The notes below the pieces were generated by a model that was not told the DNA's origin, did not search any database, and was given only the letters and a program-made list of their open reading frames with translations. A stretch of DNA of 47,975 nucleotides from assembly GCA_964639335.1 (NCBI GenBank), contig CAZXCJ010000003.1, positions 1 through 47,975 of the forward strand, given 5' to 3'. Positions 1 through 8,117 of the stretch are shown here, one piece after another; the stretch's first letter is position 1; every line of letters starts with the position of its first letter. Origin of the DNA: JAIOTH01 sp964639335 (GTDB taxonomy: Bacteria > Patescibacteriota > Patescibacteriia > UBA1558 > S5-K13). The translations under genes and the position numbers were made by a program.

Positions 1-60
1 TTTTATATGACTCAACCGATTAGTCTATGGTAAGAAAATAGATGACTCAATTCGATTTTC

Positions 61-88
61 TTGACAAAATTATTAATTTTGCTATTAT
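61..88 (+). promoter_or_regulatory. sigma70-type promoter of rplJ-rplL
   Basis: TTGACA at 61-66 and TATTAT at 83-88 are separated by 16 bp. They sit just upstream of the structured rplJ leader, so transcription would begin near 95. TTGACA with a 16-bp spacer recurs at 8413, 18486 and 28724 in this window. Confidence 0.7.
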
Positions 89-98
89 TATATATAAG

Positions 99-203
99 TT
101 TTCCACAGATAGTGAGTGCTCATTTAAAAGAGCTTGATACCTCACCTAGGAATTAAAAAGAAATATATTCTTTTTAGATTATCTGTGGAAACACAGATTT
201 TTT
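99..203 (+). promoter_or_regulatory. L10 (rplJ) leader with attenuator
   Basis: The leader can form a closed multi-stem structure. Its outer helix pairs TTTCCACAGAT (100-110) with ATCTGTGGAAA (181-191). Inner helices are GTGAG/CTCAC (112-116/141-145), GCTC/GAGC (118-121/130-133) and AAAAAGAA/TTCTTTTT (155-162/168-175). The 3' strand of the outer helix is also the 5' strand of a perfect terminator: ATCTGTG, loop GAAA, CACAGAT, then T's (181-203). The two folds exclude each other. This is the expected layout of the ribosomal L10 leader, where L10(L12)4 binding controls rplJL expression. Assignment to that leader family rests on position and fold, not on a covariance search. Confidence 0.75.
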
Positions 204-236
204 ATATACTAATACGCGATGCCAATATACTAATTT

Positions 237-277
237 ACCCTGTTAAATAATATTTTGAAAAAATAATTTAACAGGGT
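237..277. repeat. ACCC...GGGT hairpin repeat, copy 1
   Basis: A 41-bp inverted repeat with ends ACCCTGTTAAAT and ATTTAACAGGGT. It is identical over all 41 bp to the copy at 37583-37623. It lies between the attenuator and the rplJ start. The surrounding bases carry TATACTAAT phrases that recur at 11522-11560, 24505-24560 and 37625-37770. Confidence 0.85.
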
Positions 278-327
278 GAATACTAATAATACGAATAATA
301 TACTAATAATTTAAAATTTAAAATATT

Positions 328-846
328 ATGCCAAAAAGTAAAAAACAAAAGCAAGTAGCTTTAGAGGAAATAAAAGACAAGTTTAAAGATTCTAGACTAG
401 TTGTTCTAAGTTCTTACGATAAATTGCCTGTTTCTGAAATTCAGACCCTAAGAACCAAACTAAGAGAAAAAGGAGTTTTTTATAGAGTTATTAAAAAGAC
501 CTTATTAAAATTGGCTTTAAAAGGCAATTTAGACGAAAGCTTAATTAATGAATTAAGAGGTAATTTAAGTTTGGCTTATAGTCCAGATGAGGTTTCGGCT
601 GCTAAAGTTTTAGCTGAATTTGCTAAAGAGAATGAAGATTTAGAAATTCATGCCGGCTGGTTAGAAGATAAGTTTGTTGATAAAGCTCAGGTTGAGGAAT
701 TATCAAAACTTTTGTCCAAAGAGGAATTATTAATAAAACTCGTTGGAACATTAAAGAGCCCAATATCCGGTTTAGCCAATGTTTTGAGTGGCAATACGCG
801 TGGTTTAGTAAATGTTTTAAAAGCCATTGCAGAGAAAAAGCAATAA
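328..846 (+). CDS. rplJ: 50S ribosomal protein L10
   Basis: Large-subunit stalk base protein that anchors L7/L12 dimers on 23S rRNA. The 172 residues match the usual length. The N-terminal RNA-binding domain (about 1-130) is followed by the C-terminal helix that binds L12 dimers. Typical L10 segments are LVVLSSYDKLPVSEIQTLR near residue 25 and SPISGLANVLSGNTRGLVNVL near 143. The ATG has no clear Shine-Dalgarno. It is first in a two-gene operon with rplL, 60 bp downstream, behind a leader that is probably autoregulated. Confidence 0.97.
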   Translation: MPKSKKQKQVALEEIKDKFKDSRLVVLSSYDKLPVSEIQTLRTKLREKGVFYRVIKKTLLKLALKGNLDESLINELRGNLSLAYSPDEVSAAKVLAEFAKENEDLEIHAGWLEDKFVDKAQVEELSKLLSKEELLIKLVGTLKSPISGLANVLSGNTRGLVNVLKAIAEKKQ

Positions 847-906
847 ATCAAAAAATCAATAAAACAATAAAGCAATAAAACAATTAACAATTAACCATTA
901 AACATT

Positions 907-1401
907 ATGACTGAAGAAGATAAGGAAAAGACCGCAGAAGCCGAGGAAGAAAAAAAAGAGGTTTCAAAAGTTGACGAAAAAAAGGAGGAAGAAAAAAAAG
1001 AAACCAAAAAAGTTAAAATTCCTGCAAAATTTAAATCAATTATAGAAGAAATTGAAAAAATGTCAGTTTTGGATCTTTCAGAATTGGTTAAAATTTTGGA
1101 AGACAAATTTGGCGTTTCAGCAGCAGCACCCATGATGATGGGAGCTATGCCAGGCGCAGCTGGTGCTGATGCAGGCGCAACTGAAGAAAAAACTTCTTTT
1201 GATGTTGAATTAACAGAAACTGGCGGAAATAAAATTGCCGTCATTAAGGCCATTAGAGTAATTACTAATTTAGGCCTAAAAGAAGCTAAAGATATTACCG
1301 ACAGTGCTCCAAAAATGGTTTTAGAAGGAGCCGATAAGAGTAAGGCCGATGAAGCCAAAAAGGCCATAGAAGAAGCCGGAGCTAAGGTTACCTTAAAATA
1401 A
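907..1401 (+). CDS. rplL: 50S ribosomal protein L7/L12 with charged N-terminal extension
   Basis: Stalk protein that recruits translational GTPases. The dimerisation domain lies at about residues 38-70, an Ala/Met/Gly hinge at 71-93 and the globular C-terminal domain at 95-164, with the conserved KIAVIKAIRVITNLGLKEAKD stretch. At 164 residues it is about 40 longer than usual. The excess is an N-terminal tail (1-37) made almost only of Glu, Lys, Asp, Thr and Ala. No internal Met allows a conventional start, because the next one lies inside the dimerisation domain, so the tail appears genuine. It is followed directly by a terminator. Confidence 0.95.
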   Translation: MTEEDKEKTAEAEEEKKEVSKVDEKKEEEKKETKKVKIPAKFKSIIEEIEKMSVLDLSELVKILEDKFGVSAAAPMMMGAMPGAAGADAGATEEKTSFDVELTETGGNKIAVIKAIRVITNLGLKEAKDITDSAPKMVLEGADKSKADEAKKAIEEAGAKVTLK

Positions 1402-1420
1402 ACATGTTCTTAAATATAAA

Positions 1421-1447
1421 AAATCCCGTGAGAGCGGGATTTTTTTA
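1421..1447. terminator. bidirectional intrinsic terminator
   Basis: AATCCCG and CGGGATT pair around loop TGAGAG, with A's upstream and a T-tract downstream. It can end rplJL on the plus strand and the minus-strand gene that stops at 1461. Confidence 0.85.
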
Positions 1448-1460
1448 TTAACAAGATTTT

Positions 1461-3656
1461 TTAATTTTGACCAATATCTATAACTATTATTTTATTTTCA
1501 GATTGAATGTATGCTTTTTTGGCAGCTCCATCCACAACAAAGTTGTCCATACTAGATAGGGTTGGGAAATAATATTGATTTATTAATTCACCTTTTTTGT
1601 TGATAATAATTAATCTTTTACTATTATTATCTATAAAATAAATTTCTTGAATAGTGAGGTCAGTAAATACTTTGCTTATATTTTGGACAAGGGGATCTAT
1701 TTCTTCAATTTGAAAATCAGCTTTTGTACCTGTGTATAATTTAATTAATTCTCCAGTATTTGTTCCTAAATAAACATTACCGTCTATTGTGATGCTAGTA
1801 GCATGATTAATATTTGTTTCGTCATTTATCCAGACCTCGCCCTTTCCAAAATTTTCTGTTCCCTGATTATATTTATATATTTGATTACTTTGATTATCCA
1901 AAGCATATATTCGGCCATTGTACATTGTCATGTCATTAGCCTGAATGTAATTAGGATGATGAGTAATTTCAATTTGTTTTCCTTCGTTTTTATCTAAATC
2001 AATTTTAATGACCTTGTCGCCGTTTTGCAGGCCATAGAGAAAGTTTTCGTTTTTTTCAAAGACTGCTATGTTTTCATAGTTGATATTTTCTATATTTAGG
2101 TTTTTAATTTCTTTTGTTTTTAAATCCAAACTTGCTAATTGGCTAGAGTTAGATCCGGCTATGATTAAATTATTGCCATGCTTAACTATTTTATTAGCTC
2201 TAAAATTTAATTCAGCAAAAATTTCAGGATTTTTAATTGTATTTAGTTTTCTTACCTCGTTAAAAATTTCCGTAAACTGATCTAATATTCTATTATATTT
2301 TTCCTTTTGCTCTATTGTTTTTTGAGGTAATTTATTAATTAATTCTGATATTTCTTGCAATTTTTCTTTAGCCTGACCCTCGTTTTTATAAATTAAAAGT
2401 AAATCATATTCTTCTTGCTTTTCTTCAATGTCTTGCAATGTTTGCTCATAGGCCAGTTTTTCTTCGGCAAGTCTTTTATTATTTTGAATAATTAAAGTTC
2501 CTATAGTAAAGCCCAATAATAATACCACAGCTGAAATAATAATTATTTTATTTTTAGAAATGGGAAACTTAGATAATAATAAAGGAATTTGAAGTTTTGG
2601 TTTTTTATTATCATAATTAGTTTTTTGGAGTTTCAATTTTGGCGGTTTTTTGAATTTTTTTATGGCAGATATTATAGCATTGCATAAAGATAAAAATTTT
2701 TGACGAACAATTTGGAAATATTTTTTAAAGCATATTTTTGGCACCCTTCTTAATTTATGAGAACTTTTTTTGTGGCGAGATATTTTTTTAATTTCATGTT
2801 TTGTTTCCTTATTTATTCCTTCTTCCTTTTTAATTTTAGTCTTGCCCTTTTTTAATATATCCTCAGTAATTTGTTGAGATTTTAATAATTCATCAATAGA
2901 TCGTTGAGAGCTAACATTAATGTTTATTTTTCCTGGAGTTTCTTTGGAAGAGCTACTAAGATTAGTTTCATTAATGGACATTTCTTTTTTAACATAGGGA
3001 GAAAGCTTAATAGAGGTTAGGCAAAAATTTTCGTTTTTTATTTTATAAAGTTTTTCTTTTAACCTTAAGTTCAACCCAGCGGGCTCATTATTAATGATAA
3101 TTTTTGATACTTGGTCCTTAGACAAATGATTAAATATGGAATTAGTCGTAAACATTAATAATTGATTGGGTTCTATGTTTCCACTTAAAATATTAGTAAA
3201 TATTTTATCAATTTTTGGTTCATCTATGTCTGATTTTAAATAATCAAATATATTGATTAATTTATTTTCACTAGTTACCCATGCCGATACATTGCCTAGG
3301 GGTGAGAAAAAAACTTCTTGTCTGTAGATTATGGCTATTACAGCATTAATTTTTTTCAGCCACGAATTATTCACCTTGGTTATTAGGGGAATATTTTCAT
3401 TAACCTCTTCTAAAATATTTTCTAAGATGGCCTCTTGTTCATTGAGAGGGGAGTTATAATAAAGCTTGTGAATTTTTTGAATAATTAAATTGCTTAAATC
3501 TTGAGGATTTTTAGTTTCTTTTGGAAGCTCTATCATGATGATTAACTTACCTTTATTTTTTTGGTTTTCATGAGGAGAGCCAGTGTAAATAAAAATATTA
3601 TTCAATCCCTCTTTAGAATTAATTAAGAGTTTGCTGGTTTTCAAAATATATTTCAT
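1461..3656 (-). CDS. membrane protein: degenerate PPM-phosphatase-like domain plus beta-propeller
   Basis: 731 residues. The first ~220 resemble a PP2C/PPM phosphatase fold (AVIAIIYRQEVFFSPLGNVSAW at 105-126, QLLMFTTNSIFNHLS at 165-179). The metal-ligand positions that are normally GD and TDG read GN and TNS, so catalysis is doubtful. A basic low-complexity stretch (about 230-370) follows, then one transmembrane helix (371-390), a coiled coil (about 394-470) and a C-terminal region (480-731) of short repeated beta segments like a propeller. By charge, the propeller would be outside the cell. It is a single gene transcribed against its neighbours. The domain calls are inference from sequence pattern; the biological role is unknown. 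Confidence 0.75.
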   Translation of the reverse strand: MKYILKTSKLLINSKEGLNNIFIYTGSPHENQKNKGKLIIMIELPKETKNPQDLSNLIIQKIHKLYYNSPLNEQEAILENILEEVNENIPLITKVNNSWLKKINAVIAIIYRQEVFFSPLGNVSAWVTSENKLINIFDYLKSDIDEPKIDKIFTNILSGNIEPNQLLMFTTNSIFNHLSKDQVSKIIINNEPAGLNLRLKEKLYKIKNENFCLTSIKLSPYVKKEMSINETNLSSSSKETPGKININVSSQRSIDELLKSQQITEDILKKGKTKIKKEEGINKETKHEIKKISRHKKSSHKLRRVPKICFKKYFQIVRQKFLSLCNAIISAIKKFKKPPKLKLQKTNYDNKKPKLQIPLLLSKFPISKNKIIIISAVVLLLGFTIGTLIIQNNKRLAEEKLAYEQTLQDIEEKQEEYDLLLIYKNEGQAKEKLQEISELINKLPQKTIEQKEKYNRILDQFTEIFNEVRKLNTIKNPEIFAELNFRANKIVKHGNNLIIAGSNSSQLASLDLKTKEIKNLNIENINYENIAVFEKNENFLYGLQNGDKVIKIDLDKNEGKQIEITHHPNYIQANDMTMYNGRIYALDNQSNQIYKYNQGTENFGKGEVWINDETNINHATSITIDGNVYLGTNTGELIKLYTGTKADFQIEEIDPLVQNISKVFTDLTIQEIYFIDNNSKRLIIINKKGELINQYYFPTLSSMDNFVVDGAAKKAYIQSENKIIVIDIGQN

Positions 3657-3831
3657 AATTTAGGCATTGGTCGTTAGTCAATGGTCATTAAGAATAAAAT
3701 TAAAATTATTATTTATTTTTCTTGTCTATTGTCTAAAAATATTATACTATAAAAATAGGAAAGTATAAAGTTACAAGTAGCAAGTTTTAGAAAATTTGTA
3801 ACTTTCAACTTTCAACTTTTAACTAACCTTT
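3657..3831. other. intergenic spacer with phrase-like repeats
   Basis: The spacer between divergent genes holds GGTCGTTAGTCAATGGTCATT-like and AAGTTACAAGTAGCAAG-like word repetitions. Similar words recur at 7082-7110, 8104-8130, 15690-15770, 26890-26925 and 29090-29270. A possible plus-strand -10 (TATACT, 3743-3748) is present, with only a weak -35. Confidence 0.5.
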
Positions 3832-4413
3832 ATGCTTGATCAACTTTTTGGTTCAAAAACCAGAACAAAACTTTTAAGAATGTTTTTTACTAAATCCCAG
3901 GACAGATTTTTTGTTAGAGAAATTACTCGTTTGATTGACGAAAGAATAAATTCTGTGCGTAGAGAATTAGAGAATTTAGAAAATTTTGGGTTAGTAAAAT
4001 CAGAATCAAGTAATAATAAAAAGTATTATTTTTTGAATGAAAAATTTCCTCTTTTTAAGGAATTAAAAGATTTGGTTATCAAATCTAGATTTTTTATTGA
4101 GAAAAATTATATTAATAAATTTAAAAAATTATCAGGAGTTAAGTATTTAGCTTTAACTGGTTTTTTTGTAGATTTAAAAGAAGAAACCTTGACTGATATT
4201 TTAATAATTGGCAAGACATCCAAAATAGAAGTAGAAAAAATCGTCAATACTATGTCTAATGAATTTATAGAGGACATTAATTATACTATTATGGATATGA
4301 AGGAATTTAAATATCGACAAAATATGACGGATAAATTTTTATATACTATTTTAAAGAATAAAAAAATTATAGTAATTGATAAATTAGGCTTAGTTAATAA
4401 TTTAGTCAGATGA
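3832..4413 (+). CDS. winged-helix regulator with nucleotidyltransferase-like C-terminal region
   Basis: 193 residues. Residues 1-70 look like a winged helix of the ArsR/MarR type (RTKLLRMFFTKS, FFVREITRLI, INSVRRELENLENFGLVKSE). The rest (about 100-180) has the beta-alpha layout of a small nucleotidyltransferase-like domain (LALTGFFV...DILIIGKTSKIEVEKIV), without a clear GS...D.D active site. CPR genomes often carry such wHTH/NTase-like proteins. Its TGA overlaps the ATG of tsaB (4410-4413), so the two are translationally coupled. A direct regulatory link to tsaB is inference. Confidence 0.75.
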   Translation: MLDQLFGSKTRTKLLRMFFTKSQDRFFVREITRLIDERINSVRRELENLENFGLVKSESSNNKKYYFLNEKFPLFKELKDLVIKSRFFIEKNYINKFKKLSGVKYLALTGFFVDLKEETLTDILIIGKTSKIEVEKIVNTMSNEFIEDINYTIMDMKEFKYRQNMTDKFLYTILKNKKIIVIDKLGLVNNLVR

Positions 4414-4826
4414 TTCTTTATATTAATACCAGTCAAAGAGAAAGAGTAGAATTCGCTATTATTAAAGATAGGGAAGTTTTTTTATTACAGAGAAATACAG
4501 GATTAAAACAATCCGAGCAGGCCTTATTCTTATTAGATTCTTTTTTAAAAAAGAATAAAATCAAATTGAGCAATATTAAGAGAATAGTTATTAATAGAGG
4601 ACCAGGTTCATTTACCGCAGTTCGTTTAGGAATAGTTTTGGCTAATACTTTGGCTTTGGCTTTAAAAATTTCTATAGTTGGTATTTATAATCAAGAATTA
4701 AGATCCAAGGCAGATTATTTAAAGTTAAGCGGATTACAATTTGCCAAAGATTTTATAAAACCATATTATGATCGCCAACCAGACATTACGAAGAGTAAAA
4801 AAGAAGCAAGGATTAAGAAAAGTTGA
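4410..4826 (+). CDS. tsaB: tRNA threonylcarbamoyladenosine biosynthesis protein TsaB, short form
   Basis: ASKHA-fold partner of TsaD in the tRNA t6A37 complex. The diagnostic motif NRGPGSFTAVRLGIVLANTLA is at about residues 62-82, after the MILYINTS strand. The protein has 138 residues, against about 220-230 in most bacteria. It keeps the N-terminal lobe that dimerises with TsaD and ends soon after a PYYDR segment resembling the usual C-terminal motif, so the second lobe is largely missing. TsaB does not itself need a catalytic site, and a shortened form is plausible in a reduced genome. It overlaps the upstream regulator by 4 bp. Confidence 0.88.
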   Translation: MILYINTSQRERVEFAIIKDREVFLLQRNTGLKQSEQALFLLDSFLKKNKIKLSNIKRIVINRGPGSFTAVRLGIVLANTLALALKISIVGIYNQELRSKADYLKLSGLQFAKDFIKPYYDRQPDITKSKKEARIKKS

Positions 4827-4886
4827 AAGCTGTAAGCCGTAAGCCATAAGTTATAATTTTTATTTTTAAATTTTTAACTAATTTAT

Positions 4887-5528
4887 ATGAACATCAAAGC
4901 AATTTTATTTGATTATGATGGAGTAATAGTCGACTCATTTCCAAGTGTTTTTGAGGTATATAAAAAAATGTGTAATAAGTTTAATGTTGAATGTCCTCAA
5001 GGAATAGAAAAATTTAGGAAACTGTATGGTTATAATTATGGAGAATGTTTAAAAAATCTAGGGATAAAAGAGCAATACCTTAATCAAACTAATGAAATAT
5101 ATAAAAATGAAATTGTGAAAAAAAATCATAATATATTTAATGGTATAGAAAAGGTAATTATTGATTTAAGTAAAAAATATAAATTGTTTTTAGTTTCCGC
5201 CTCATATAAGCAGGAAGTGCTTGAAAAATTAAGTAATTATAAGTTAATAGAATATTTTCAAGAAATTTATTGCGGGGCAGATCAAAAAATTAAAAAAAGT
5301 AAAATTATAAAAAACATAATAAAAGATAATAATTTTCTAAAAAAAGAAGTTATTTCTATTGGTGATAGAACCATTGATTATGATATTGCTAAAAAAGTTG
5401 GTTTAGATAATGATAATATCATTATTGTTAGTTATGGATGGGGATATAACAAGGAAAGGATTAAAATAAAAAATATTGCCCATAGTCCCGATGATATTTT
5501 AAAGATCATTAATGATTCAATAAAATGA
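4887..5528 (+). CDS. HAD-superfamily hydrolase (phosphatase-like)
   Basis: 213 residues with all HAD motifs: FDYDGVIVDS (nucleophile Asp9 and Asp11), motif II Ser in LFLVSAS, a Lys in KKSKIIK, and motif IV GDRTIDYDIA. A helical cap lies between motifs I and II, typical of subfamily IA such as phosphoglycolate phosphatases. The unusual DYDGV replaces the common DxDGT. The substrate cannot be read from sequence. It overlaps the next small ORF by 4 bp. Confidence 0.88.
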   Translation: MNIKAILFDYDGVIVDSFPSVFEVYKKMCNKFNVECPQGIEKFRKLYGYNYGECLKNLGIKEQYLNQTNEIYKNEIVKKNHNIFNGIEKVIIDLSKKYKLFLVSASYKQEVLEKLSNYKLIEYFQEIYCGADQKIKKSKIIKNIIKDNNFLKKEVISIGDRTIDYDIAKKVGLDNDNIIIVSYGWGYNKERIKIKNIAHSPDDILKIINDSIK

Positions 5529-5713
5529 TGAGCAATAAAATAGAAAATATAATTGATCATTATATTAGTGATGGAAAAATAAAGAAGAAAAGTTTTAGTT
5601 TACAAACATATATACTAATTTTTGTTTTTTTATTCATTATATTATTTCTTTTAGTATTTGCATTTCAGCCAAATTTATTTTTGGATTATTTTGAAAAGAT
5701 TACGACATTTTAA
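5525..5713 (+). CDS. small single-pass membrane protein
   Basis: 62 residues starting inside the last codons of the HAD gene (ATGATG overlap). A charged 25-residue N-terminus is followed by one hydrophobic helix (about 27-49, TYILIFVFLFIILFLLVFAF). No family recognised. The translational overlap supports it as real and co-expressed with the HAD gene. Confidence 0.55.
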   Translation: MMSNKIENIIDHYISDGKIKKKSFSLQTYILIFVFLFIILFLLVFAFQPNLFLDYFEKITTF

Positions 5714-5752
5714 AATTAAGAAATACAGGAATCGGTTTAATAAATTTTAAAT

Positions 5753-5848
5753 ATGAATAGAAAAATAAGAATTGCAATAATCGGAGGCGGATTCATCTCG
5801 CCTCAGGCGAAGCTGAAGCTAGACATGTTAAATGAACTGAAGGTTTAA
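5753..5848 (+). pseudogene. duplicated 5' end of the downstream flavoprotein gene
   Basis: This 31-codon ORF begins MNRKIRIAIIGGG, nearly the same as MNKKVKIAIVGGG of the gene starting exactly 100 bp downstream at 5853. The similarity includes the bases just before the ATG. After the GGG codons it runs into CGCCTCAGGCGAAGCTGAAGC, a palindromic word like the GC-rich spacers elsewhere, and then stops. It reads as a partial tandem copy of the FAD-binding start, broken by a repeat. Confidence 0.6.
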
Positions 5849-5852
5849 ATAT

Positions 5853-7091
5853 ATGAACAAAAAAGTAAAGATTGCAATAGTCGGAGGCGGACCAGCTGGA
5901 ATGATGGCTGCGATTCAAGCTTCTAGCGAAAGCACAGAAGTTTTTTTGTTTGAAAAAAAAGCTAGTCTGGGCAAAAAGTTATTAATTACTGGAAAGGGGA
6001 GATGTAATATTACCAATCAGGAACCAAATATTAAAAAATTTATTCAAGTTTTTGGACAAAATGGTAAATTTTTATTTTCAGCATTTTCTCAATTTTTTAA
6101 TGAAGATTTATTAAATTTTTTTAGAGAAAAGGATTTAGATTTTAATTATGAAAGAGGCGGCAGGGTTTTTCCAAAAAGCAATAGCTCCAATGATGTCTTA
6201 AGTGTCCTAAAGTCATATTTGAAAGATAAACAAGTTAAAATTTGTAAAAACAAAGAGTTAAAAGAAATAAAAATTTTAAACAATAAATTTGTTTTAAAGT
6301 TTAAAGATTCTGAATTTATAGCTGATAAAGTCGTAATTGCTTGCGGAGGAAAATCATTTCCAGGGACTGGATCTAGTGGAGAAATTTTTGATATTTGCAA
6401 AAAATTAGGACATAAAATTGTAGAACTTAGACCATCTTTAACGCCAATTTTAGTAAAAGAAGATTGGATAAAAGATTTAGAAGGATTGTCTTTGAAAAAT
6501 GTAGAAGTTCGGATTATTAAGAATGACAAAATAATAGAATCTCGCTTTGGGGAAATGATTTTTACGGATAAGGGGGTTTCTGGTCCAATTATTTTATCTT
6601 TGAGTAAATATATTTGTCGAGAAGATTTAAAAAATATTTTTTTAAGTATTGATTTTAAGCCGGCCCTAAATCCAGAGAGATTAATTCAATGGATTAGAAG
6701 AGAAATGATTGATAGAAATATTATTTATAAAAATTTATTAAAATTACTTTTGCCCAATAAATTGATTCCAGTATTTCTAAAATTAGGAGCTATAGATGAA
6801 GGCAAAAAAATTAAGCATTTAAATAAAAAAGAAATAAATAGTTTAATCAATTTGTTGAAAAACTTTAAATTTAAAATACTTGGTTTGGATAACTTCACTC
6901 ATGCAATTATTAGTTCTGGAGGAATCAGCATAAAACAAATAAATCCCCAGACAATGGAATCTAAACTAATTCCGGGTTTATTTTTTGCGGGCGAGGTTAT
7001 TGATTTAGATGCCGAAACCGGCGGTTATAATTTACAGGCTGCTTTTTCTACTGGCCATGTAGCTGGGAAAGCAGCAATAAGCCATAAGTAG
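5853..7091 (+). CDS. NAD(P)/FAD-dependent oxidoreductase, BaiN/HI0933 family
   Basis: 412 residues, normal length. The Rossmann FAD-binding motif GGGPAG is at 11-16. The family signatures GKGRCNITN (about 48-56) and FAGEVIDLDAETGGYNLQAAFSTG near the C-terminus, which contacts flavin, are intact. The middle part is the family's inserted domain. The natural substrate of most members is unknown. It ends just before a bidirectional terminator. Confidence 0.93.
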   Translation: MNKKVKIAIVGGGPAGMMAAIQASSESTEVFLFEKKASLGKKLLITGKGRCNITNQEPNIKKFIQVFGQNGKFLFSAFSQFFNEDLLNFFREKDLDFNYERGGRVFPKSNSSNDVLSVLKSYLKDKQVKICKNKELKEIKILNNKFVLKFKDSEFIADKVVIACGGKSFPGTGSSGEIFDICKKLGHKIVELRPSLTPILVKEDWIKDLEGLSLKNVEVRIIKNDKIIESRFGEMIFTDKGVSGPIILSLSKYICREDLKNIFLSIDFKPALNPERLIQWIRREMIDRNIIYKNLLKLLLPNKLIPVFLKLGAIDEGKKIKHLNKKEINSLINLLKNFKFKILGLDNFTHAIISSGGISIKQINPQTMESKLIPGLFFAGEVIDLDAETGGYNLQAAFSTGHVAGKAAISHK

Positions 7092-7120
7092 TAAGCTATA
7101 AGCTTTAAAGGATAAAAAGA

Positions 7121-7147
7121 AAAAACCAGAACAAGTCTGGTTTTTTT
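7121..7147. terminator. bidirectional intrinsic terminator
   Basis: AAACCAGA and TCTGGTTT pair around ACAAG, with A's before and seven T's after. It serves the flavoprotein gene on plus and the 64-aa gene on minus. Confidence 0.85.
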
Positions 7148-7160
7148 ATAAATAGATTAT

Positions 7161-7355
7161 TTATTTTCCCCCTCTTAATTCCGGATCTATTTCTTCTGGT
7201 GATGGTCGTTCTGGTTTTCTTCCGTCACCATGAAGATGTAGTTCCGTTCCTGTTTTCTTACTATTTTGGAAAGGGGGTGGTGTTTTTTTCTTTGGGACAT
7301 TTTTAGATTTTCTTCCATCACCATGGAGATGAGTTTCTTTTGTATTTTTTTCCAT
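7161..7355 (-). CDS. 64-aa protein with two HLHGDGRK repeats and RGGK C-terminus
   Basis: A small, hydrophilic, Pro/Lys-rich protein that is probably disordered. The octapeptide HLHGDGRK occurs twice (residues 9-16 and 40-47), separated by a Pro/Lys linker, and the C-terminus reads ELRGGK. A good Shine-Dalgarno (AAGGAG, 7 bp before the ATG on the minus strand) supports translation; most genes here lack one. The His/Asp-rich repeats could bind metal. No known family recognised. It faces the pseudouridine synthase, also on the minus strand, 64 bp away. Confidence 0.7.
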   Translation of the reverse strand: MEKNTKETHLHGDGRKSKNVPKKKTPPPFQNSKKTGTELHLHGDGRKPERPSPEEIDPELRGGK

Positions 7356-7418
7356 TTTTTCTCCTTTATTTTATTTTTAGAATATTTTATTGATTTAGAA
7401 TTTTATCAAACTAAAAGA

Positions 7419-8096
7419 TTAAGTCAAGCTTTGTGATGTGATTATTTTATATTCTCCTAAAGCTAAATTGCCGAGTCCTAATTTTCCAATCTGGATTCTC
7501 TTTAAATTAACAATTCCCGAACCCACGGCTTTAATCATTTCTCGAATTTGTCTTTTACGACCTTCAAATATAGTAATATCTAATTTCATTTTACTTACTT
7601 CTCTCACTTGAGCGGGGAGTGTTTTTTTATTATCAATTATAATTCCATCTCGTAATTTTTGAATTTGATTTTGATTTAGTGGTTTATTGAGAACAACTTC
7701 ATAGGTCTTGGGTAACTTATATCTAGGATGAGTAATCTGATTAGCCCAATCACCATCATTGGTTAAAAGTAAAAGCCCTTCGGAATTATAATCCAAACGC
7801 CCGGCATATTTTAAGTGTTGGTATTTTTTAGGAAGCAGCTTATAAATAGTATCTCTTTGGTGGGTATCTTTTTTGGTAACCAAAAAGCCCTTGGGTTTAT
7901 TTAATGCTAAATAAATTTTTTCTTTGTTTGGCTTGATAATTTGGTTTTGGAATTTTACAATATCTTGGTCAGTAATTTGAGTTCCGAGGTTAGTGCAAGT
8001 TTGATTATTAATCATTATTTGTCCAGCTTTAATAAACTCCTCAACTTTGCGCCGAGAGCCCAGATTGCATTGTGCTAAAAATTTATTAATTCTCAT
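7419..8096 (-). CDS. 16S/23S rRNA pseudouridine synthase, RsuA/RluB family
   Basis: Converts a specific rRNA uridine to pseudouridine. An S4 RNA-binding domain occupies about residues 1-60 (MRINKFLAQCNLGSRRKVEEFI). The catalytic domain carries AGRLDYNSEGLLLLTNDG with the catalytic Asp, and FEGRKRQIREM near the C-terminus. I start at 8096, where MRINKFL aligns with the family start. An upstream in-frame ATG at 8117 would add seven residues. Whether it is RsuA, RluB or RluE type cannot be settled by eye. Confidence 0.92.
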   Translation of the reverse strand: MRINKFLAQCNLGSRRKVEEFIKAGQIMINNQTCTNLGTQITDQDIVKFQNQIIKPNKEKIYLALNKPKGFLVTKKDTHQRDTIYKLLPKKYQHLKYAGRLDYNSEGLLLLTNDGDWANQITHPRYKLPKTYEVVLNKPLNQNQIQKLRDGIIIDNKKTLPAQVREVSKMKLDITIFEGRKRQIREMIKAVGSGIVNLKRIQIGKLGLGNLALGEYKIITSQSLT

Positions 8097-8117
8097 GTAA
8101 TTAGTATAAAGTAGCAA

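Noticed and set aside
891..1367. 158-codon minus-strand open frame
   Set aside because: Antisense shadow of rplL, created by its Glu/Lys-rich codons.
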